From NCBI GenBank assembly GCA_028694875.1, contig JAQVKB010000056.1, positions 1-6,958 of the forward strand: a stretch of 6,958 nucleotides of DNA. Direction: 5' to 3'. The DNA is from Candidatus Izemoplasmatales bacterium. Its GTDB lineage: Bacteria; Bacillota_I; Bacilli_A; Izemoplasmatales; Hujiaoplasmataceae. Both the position numbers and the translations under genes were made by a program. How positions within the stretch are numbered: position 1 is the stretch's first letter; the number at the start of each line of letters is the position of its first letter. The notes under the pieces are model-generated. The model ran no database searches and was not told where the DNA came from. It was given only the letters and a program-made list of their open reading frames with translations. Below are positions 6,601 through 6,958 of this stretch, one piece after another.

Positions 6601-6958
6601 TGCACATCATCATGTCGTTCGATACCGAGCCTGGTATTTATACGTTCACCTTCACGATTGTTCGTGGTACTTCCGGAAACAGCGTAACGATTGCGACACC
6701 GCTTGTGATTACAAAACAAGCAGGTACCGACTCGTTCCTCAACGACATTCGTTTCTCCGATTTGGCGAATGAAACCGAATACCCGGATATTTTCATTACC
6801 GATCAAAACGGCACGATTTTGGATGGCACGGGATATGTCCCTGGTGTTTATTTTGGTGGTATCGACTACGATGACGCCGATATTGCGGGTTATCGTTATT
6901 ATCGCGTGGATGGTGCTGTTGCCAATACGCCTCTTGACGAGTATGCGCCTTACATGCT
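525..6958 (+). CDS. Giant secreted GLUG-like repeat surface protein (adhesin-like), 3' end outside window
   Basis: The reading frame is open from ATG 525 to the window edge: 2,144 codons, no stop. The start is supported by the perfect ribosome site just upstream and by the signal peptide it produces. Order of parts: signal peptide (1-35); N-terminal domain with the only two Cys of the visible protein (C79, C88); module 1 (95-405) with YVLGGDIDYS, a GTFDGQG...ISNLYV motif and four degenerate turns, closing with WYFYENDRYPYLLGL; a second module head (412-491) with YMLTTDIDMS; a beta-solenoid (about 500-1273) of [Y/F]xGG[I/V]hG and NxG[D/T/N/K]I repeats; a Tyr-rich beta region (about 1290-1410); a partly helical stretch (about 1515-1632); then beta-sandwich-like modules. 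The GG/NxGDI pattern matches the GLUG motif of bacterial cell-surface proteins, where it accompanies adhesins and some IgA-peptidase-type proteins. No HExxH or other catalytic motif is visible. Any wall or membrane anchor would lie beyond the window. Being exported and repetitive is well supported; a role in adhesion or matrix is inferred. Confidence 0.93.
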   Translation, partial: MKLFHSKIMGMRLVALFSLLITVFAFSSFFVSATAAETVKDPTTDLIVYDGTFDWDTTLDVKTSSSLYINYSDFRENYCVLASTASQCASAANGKYIRFDTAEDLYRWSMDVSFEDVYISSTPSENVKLAEDKIAVLLSLNYVLGGDIDYSVMGAKTFVPIGYWFADTQSNVYQNIFTGTFDGQGFEISNLYVAGYDYLVYVEQIDALNTIDIALSSYYSMFPFNAGTIQNLGLINPTFELLNLHIDIDKVSNIVGLNLSQGLVDHVYVIDNRTDVTEAGIRYKVGTSSEVFEAAGLVHTNQGTFTNSYYVSKVVVNGSYINKFNIQPVLFLNQGTISNLVYDSSVYLLSVTVGTSTFIIDTPNAYAAGEATSLLKSSSSSLNSATDRWYFYENDRYPYLLGLDYNESDQAYHIDNAIDLVFFSRALAYLTQRSGVSFAYDDYMLTTDIDMSTLAPDTYQTPEVTFYGSFTGENPAATDLSENYYIYNLNIHYGTIRGTGYYAGLFSILGANSDVHDFNMGQSTIALEDTEGYYSSIFYVGSVAGRVSAGSISDIIVDVDLDLGTQAIGKTYLGGVVGEASGIVTRVSSYGTIDMNNHTYQLSYNVNPKFYIGGIVGGADLLQLKLSEAVNYGDIHGFGTTSTFSFVTGVTSIESKVGGVIGYILNTSTIRHQVVSVANHGDFYLDTTVNTAGLPSTKYVGGVFGELRGYAPVLEENDVYAFAKLYNDGTIHAYYASSSSLIRAAGIGISNTSQAVEYAMLFNHGTFDYDASGASYSNPYFRYTATIYDVSSYGVTLSRAYNWGDLNYGSSYFVTISPFYYSLNNNTTTIRYSANYGDVNYMASAGSSQITMPTNLVISGITTSSNVDFQNVIHAGDINVVNLNLGTYSMSISGFTTTLASGRVIENSLNQGNIYFGQIAGSGNIYVGGIVVSNLSGDLHESWQSETQPIATLGIINTINYGKISTSYGLVSQNLYAVDGTSNTFVGGIASLNAGSIQDSANLGNISVYNSSTSGVANFQTDSYYAGLVGSYTAGVVAGGVVAATISGNARVYDTGNNGDITAVSYRFARAGGVLGVSLYAEATAGGITAGMGLVNTIENSILSNGLNFGNIAAITYDYGTYTTSSSTQNFQIYYGSGSTGGYYYEQTTSGTQERPEINAAAGGVIGYGLSIMRRMLNHGTISSTDVAGGIVGATYVLGGSTSPVTVTHIRTAINYGDIKAVRANEYASIDKFALSYSDYSTHFYPDGDSFIFPSGYTRTMPRGKRGFGGIFGRLQRGLNGIMTSEGGEFDFIINANPNIDLIGRLDQVYNFSSSSRFFRFNNAIYYSAKVNDTTQVVFTGFYYVYARITVRSGSNPYTYTATASRLYQQVGNVGTLLEYTSFTMYFQTTYRYSTGTYVYVYYQPIDVPWITENPAETSNPSEEYMYDENFPMRTDPDLTQYIYYMDYDLLASRFQTGGSNPRVNGMYVLSTSAGSTFGSVLPSNINISEIGLIDEDYPSDIPLSIDYDHISVMYQDSLDAAVIANYETLRQTTFNEKSNLIESDSTMVILSENGGSETYLSDGTVDYDNHIITYTISMEAFLDGQTSASYSVYSALTSAYALIGERPDDYYGHSPSAAELLAYRALLYPERNDSISTSYPADLVVTLPSKSITSNTTLTLGYFTIFSEAFVGDDLFAQTQYYTNYRVDIVFTPTIDNISTGTIGIVSASFNGGSNVAVANPADIRSLGTVNYNGSLTLNFQDTKGILTYNYDFKDYFVLKYSDGSVVPSTYYSVTSTPVTIVSGTGYYSITFTFLSGTKQGTYSFDYRYFPTSSLLNVLWTKGASNQAAISTFSYYSSNGSLSIIGTSMTSSVNFGTIINMSSPPNVTETTLSVASYLSNKTYNVTYMNANSLVISPFATLTSATLIGVSYLDGYKTYEIQYVVTAEDGTQVTYTHLMTERPVDLVAALKNGNEIDLNDVFTVREATSTNFSVDLGLDESLGLYTLTSGSNDYITVAVSGTHLDGVTAYLPAEIVGLSYSASDLLHIIMSFDTEPGIYTFTFTIVRGTSGNSVTIATPLVITKQAGTDSFLNDIRFSDLANETEYPDIFITDQNGTILDGTGYVPGVYFGGIDYDDADIAGYRYYRVDGAVANTPLDEYAPYM
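807..1742 (+). other. Module 1: head with GTFDG motif plus four degenerate beta-helix turns
   Basis: Protein-level domain, residues about 95-405. It opens with KYIRFDTAEDLYRWS (807), then YVLGGDIDYS (948-977) and FTGTFDGQG...ISNLYV (1053-1103), a signature common at the entry of GLUG-type bacterial beta-helix domains. Degenerate turns follow: NAGTIQNLGLINPTF (from 1197), NIVGLNLSQGLVDHVYV (1281), AAGLVHTNQGTFTNSYY (1404) and FLNQGTISNLVY (1515). It ends with an aromatic closing strand at 1689-1733 (WYFYENDRYPYLLGL). Domain limits are estimated by eye. Confidence 0.6.
1758..2003 (+). repeat. Second, diverged copy of the module head
   Basis: Protein-level repeat, residues about 412-493. YHIDNAIDLVFFSRAL (1758) matches the opening of module 1 (YIRFDTAEDLYRWS); YMLTTDIDMS (1851-1880) matches YVLGGDIDYS (948-977); FYGSFTGEN...YIYNLNI (1920-1997) matches FTGTFDGQG...ISNLYV (1053-1103). 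The order is the same in both copies, which supports an ancient duplication. The second copy has an insertion between the FTG and NL parts. It leads directly into the long solenoid. Confidence 0.6.
2025..4343 (+). repeat. GLUG-like beta-solenoid: about 18 degenerate turns, 15 NxG[DTNK]-hydrophobic motifs
   Basis: Protein-level repeat array, residues about 501-1273. One half-motif is aromatic-x-G-G-[I/V]-h-G: strict forms at 2238, 2355, 2490, 2619, 3300, 3477, 3732, 4005, 4083 and 4323, with variants at 2025, 2139, 2751 and 3594. The other half ends each turn: SYGTI 2289, NYGDI 2415, NHGDF 2559, NDGTI 2703, NHGTF 2811, NWGDL 2928, NYGDV 3027, HAGDI 3144, NQGNI 3252, NYGKI 3402, NLGNI 3528, NNGDI 3693, NFGNI 3846, NHGTI 4056, NYGDI 4167. 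The steps are 33 to 70 residues apart, so the array is conserved in motif but not in length, as expected for loops of variable size between solenoid turns. No near-identical DNA copies are evident, so the array looks old. Assignment to the GLUG family is from recalled motif knowledge. Confidence 0.75.
4344..5760 (+). other. Middle region of the giant protein: Tyr-rich beta segment, then partly helical stretch
   Basis: Residues about 1274-1746, after the solenoid motif ends. Bases 4539-4739 are exceptionally Tyr-rich (for example FYYVYARI and TYVYVYYQP), with alternating beta patterns. A Pro/Glu/Ser linker (near 4747-4800, ENPAETSNPSEE) follows. Then comes a block near 4860-5010 with YDLLASRF and GMYVLSTS, and two stretches with helical character (near 5076-5160 and 5370-5426, AAELLAYRALL), which stand out in an otherwise beta protein. 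From about 5440 beta-strand patterns resume. I do not recognise a named family here. Confidence 0.4.
5761..6958 (+). other. Beta-sandwich-like (Ig/cadherin-like) modules in the C-terminal part seen
   Basis: Residues about 1747-2144. Strand patterns typical of Ig-like folds recur: YYSITFTFLSG...GTYSFDYRY (about 5886-5954) leading to TKGASNQAAISTF (5988), and again HIIMSFDTEPGIYTFTF (6603) leading to TKQAGTDSFL (6711). Between them, YEIQYVVTAEDGT (6279) is a VTAEDGT-type strand seen in cadherin-like bacterial beta-sandwich repeats. Such domains usually act as stalks or binding modules on the cell surface. The last module is cut by the window edge. Family names are tentative. Confidence 0.4.

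Noticed and set aside
525..6958. IgA-peptidase (M26-type) or other protease, because GLUG motifs accompany such enzymes
   Set aside because: No HExxH or other catalytic motif appears in the visible residues; a catalytic domain could only lie beyond the window.
525..6958. Mycoplasma-type genetic code (TGA = Trp)
   Set aside because: All Trp codons read are TGG (8 in this gene, 3 in gene 1) and no in-frame TGA occurs, so the standard bacterial code suffices.

Overview
The window contains two co-directional protein-coding genes on the + strand, both cut by the window edges, and almost no non-coding DNA. I see no RNA gene, mobile element, CRISPR array or terminator. All in-frame Trp codons in both genes are TGG (11 by my reading) and there is no in-frame TGA, so nothing points to the Mycoplasma-type code. 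A perfect Shine-Dalgarno sequence, G+C that I judge by eye to be in the 40s percent, and the style of the proteins suggest a Gram-positive-type bacterium. A Firmicutes lineage or a standard-code mollicute relative (Acholeplasma/Izemoplasma-like) fits best, but this is an inference with low certainty.

Layout: (1) Bases 1-512 hold the 3' end of a gene for a small, beta-rich, Cys-free protein. Its C-terminus resembles SipW-dependent TasA/BsaA/camelysin-type secreted fibre proteins. (2) Bases 510-524 form a very short junction. The TAA stop is the first part of a nine-base perfect Shine-Dalgarno sequence. A CCTCCTT run in the end of gene 1 can pair with that Shine-Dalgarno sequence, which suggests translational coupling. 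(3) Bases 525 to the window end are one uninterrupted reading frame of 2,144 codons with no stop reached. It encodes a giant secreted protein.

Architecture of the giant protein (residue = (position-525)/3+1): Sec signal peptide (1-35); an N-terminal domain with the only two cysteines (C79, C88); a first 'label + DIDxS + GTFDG...NL' module with four degenerate beta-helix turns (about 95-405); a second, diverged copy of the module head (about 412-491); a long GLUG-like beta-solenoid (about 500-1273) with 15 copies of an N-x-G-[D/T/N/K]-hydrophobic motif; a Tyr-rich beta region followed by a segment with some helical stretches (about 1291-1640); and a series of beta-sandwich-like modules reaching the window edge.

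Taken together, the locus looks like a cell-surface/extracellular matrix operon: a small secreted fibre-like subunit followed by a very large repetitive adhesin-like protein made from the same transcript. The exact function of either protein cannot be read from the sequence. I found no catalytic motif (for example HExxH) in the visible part.
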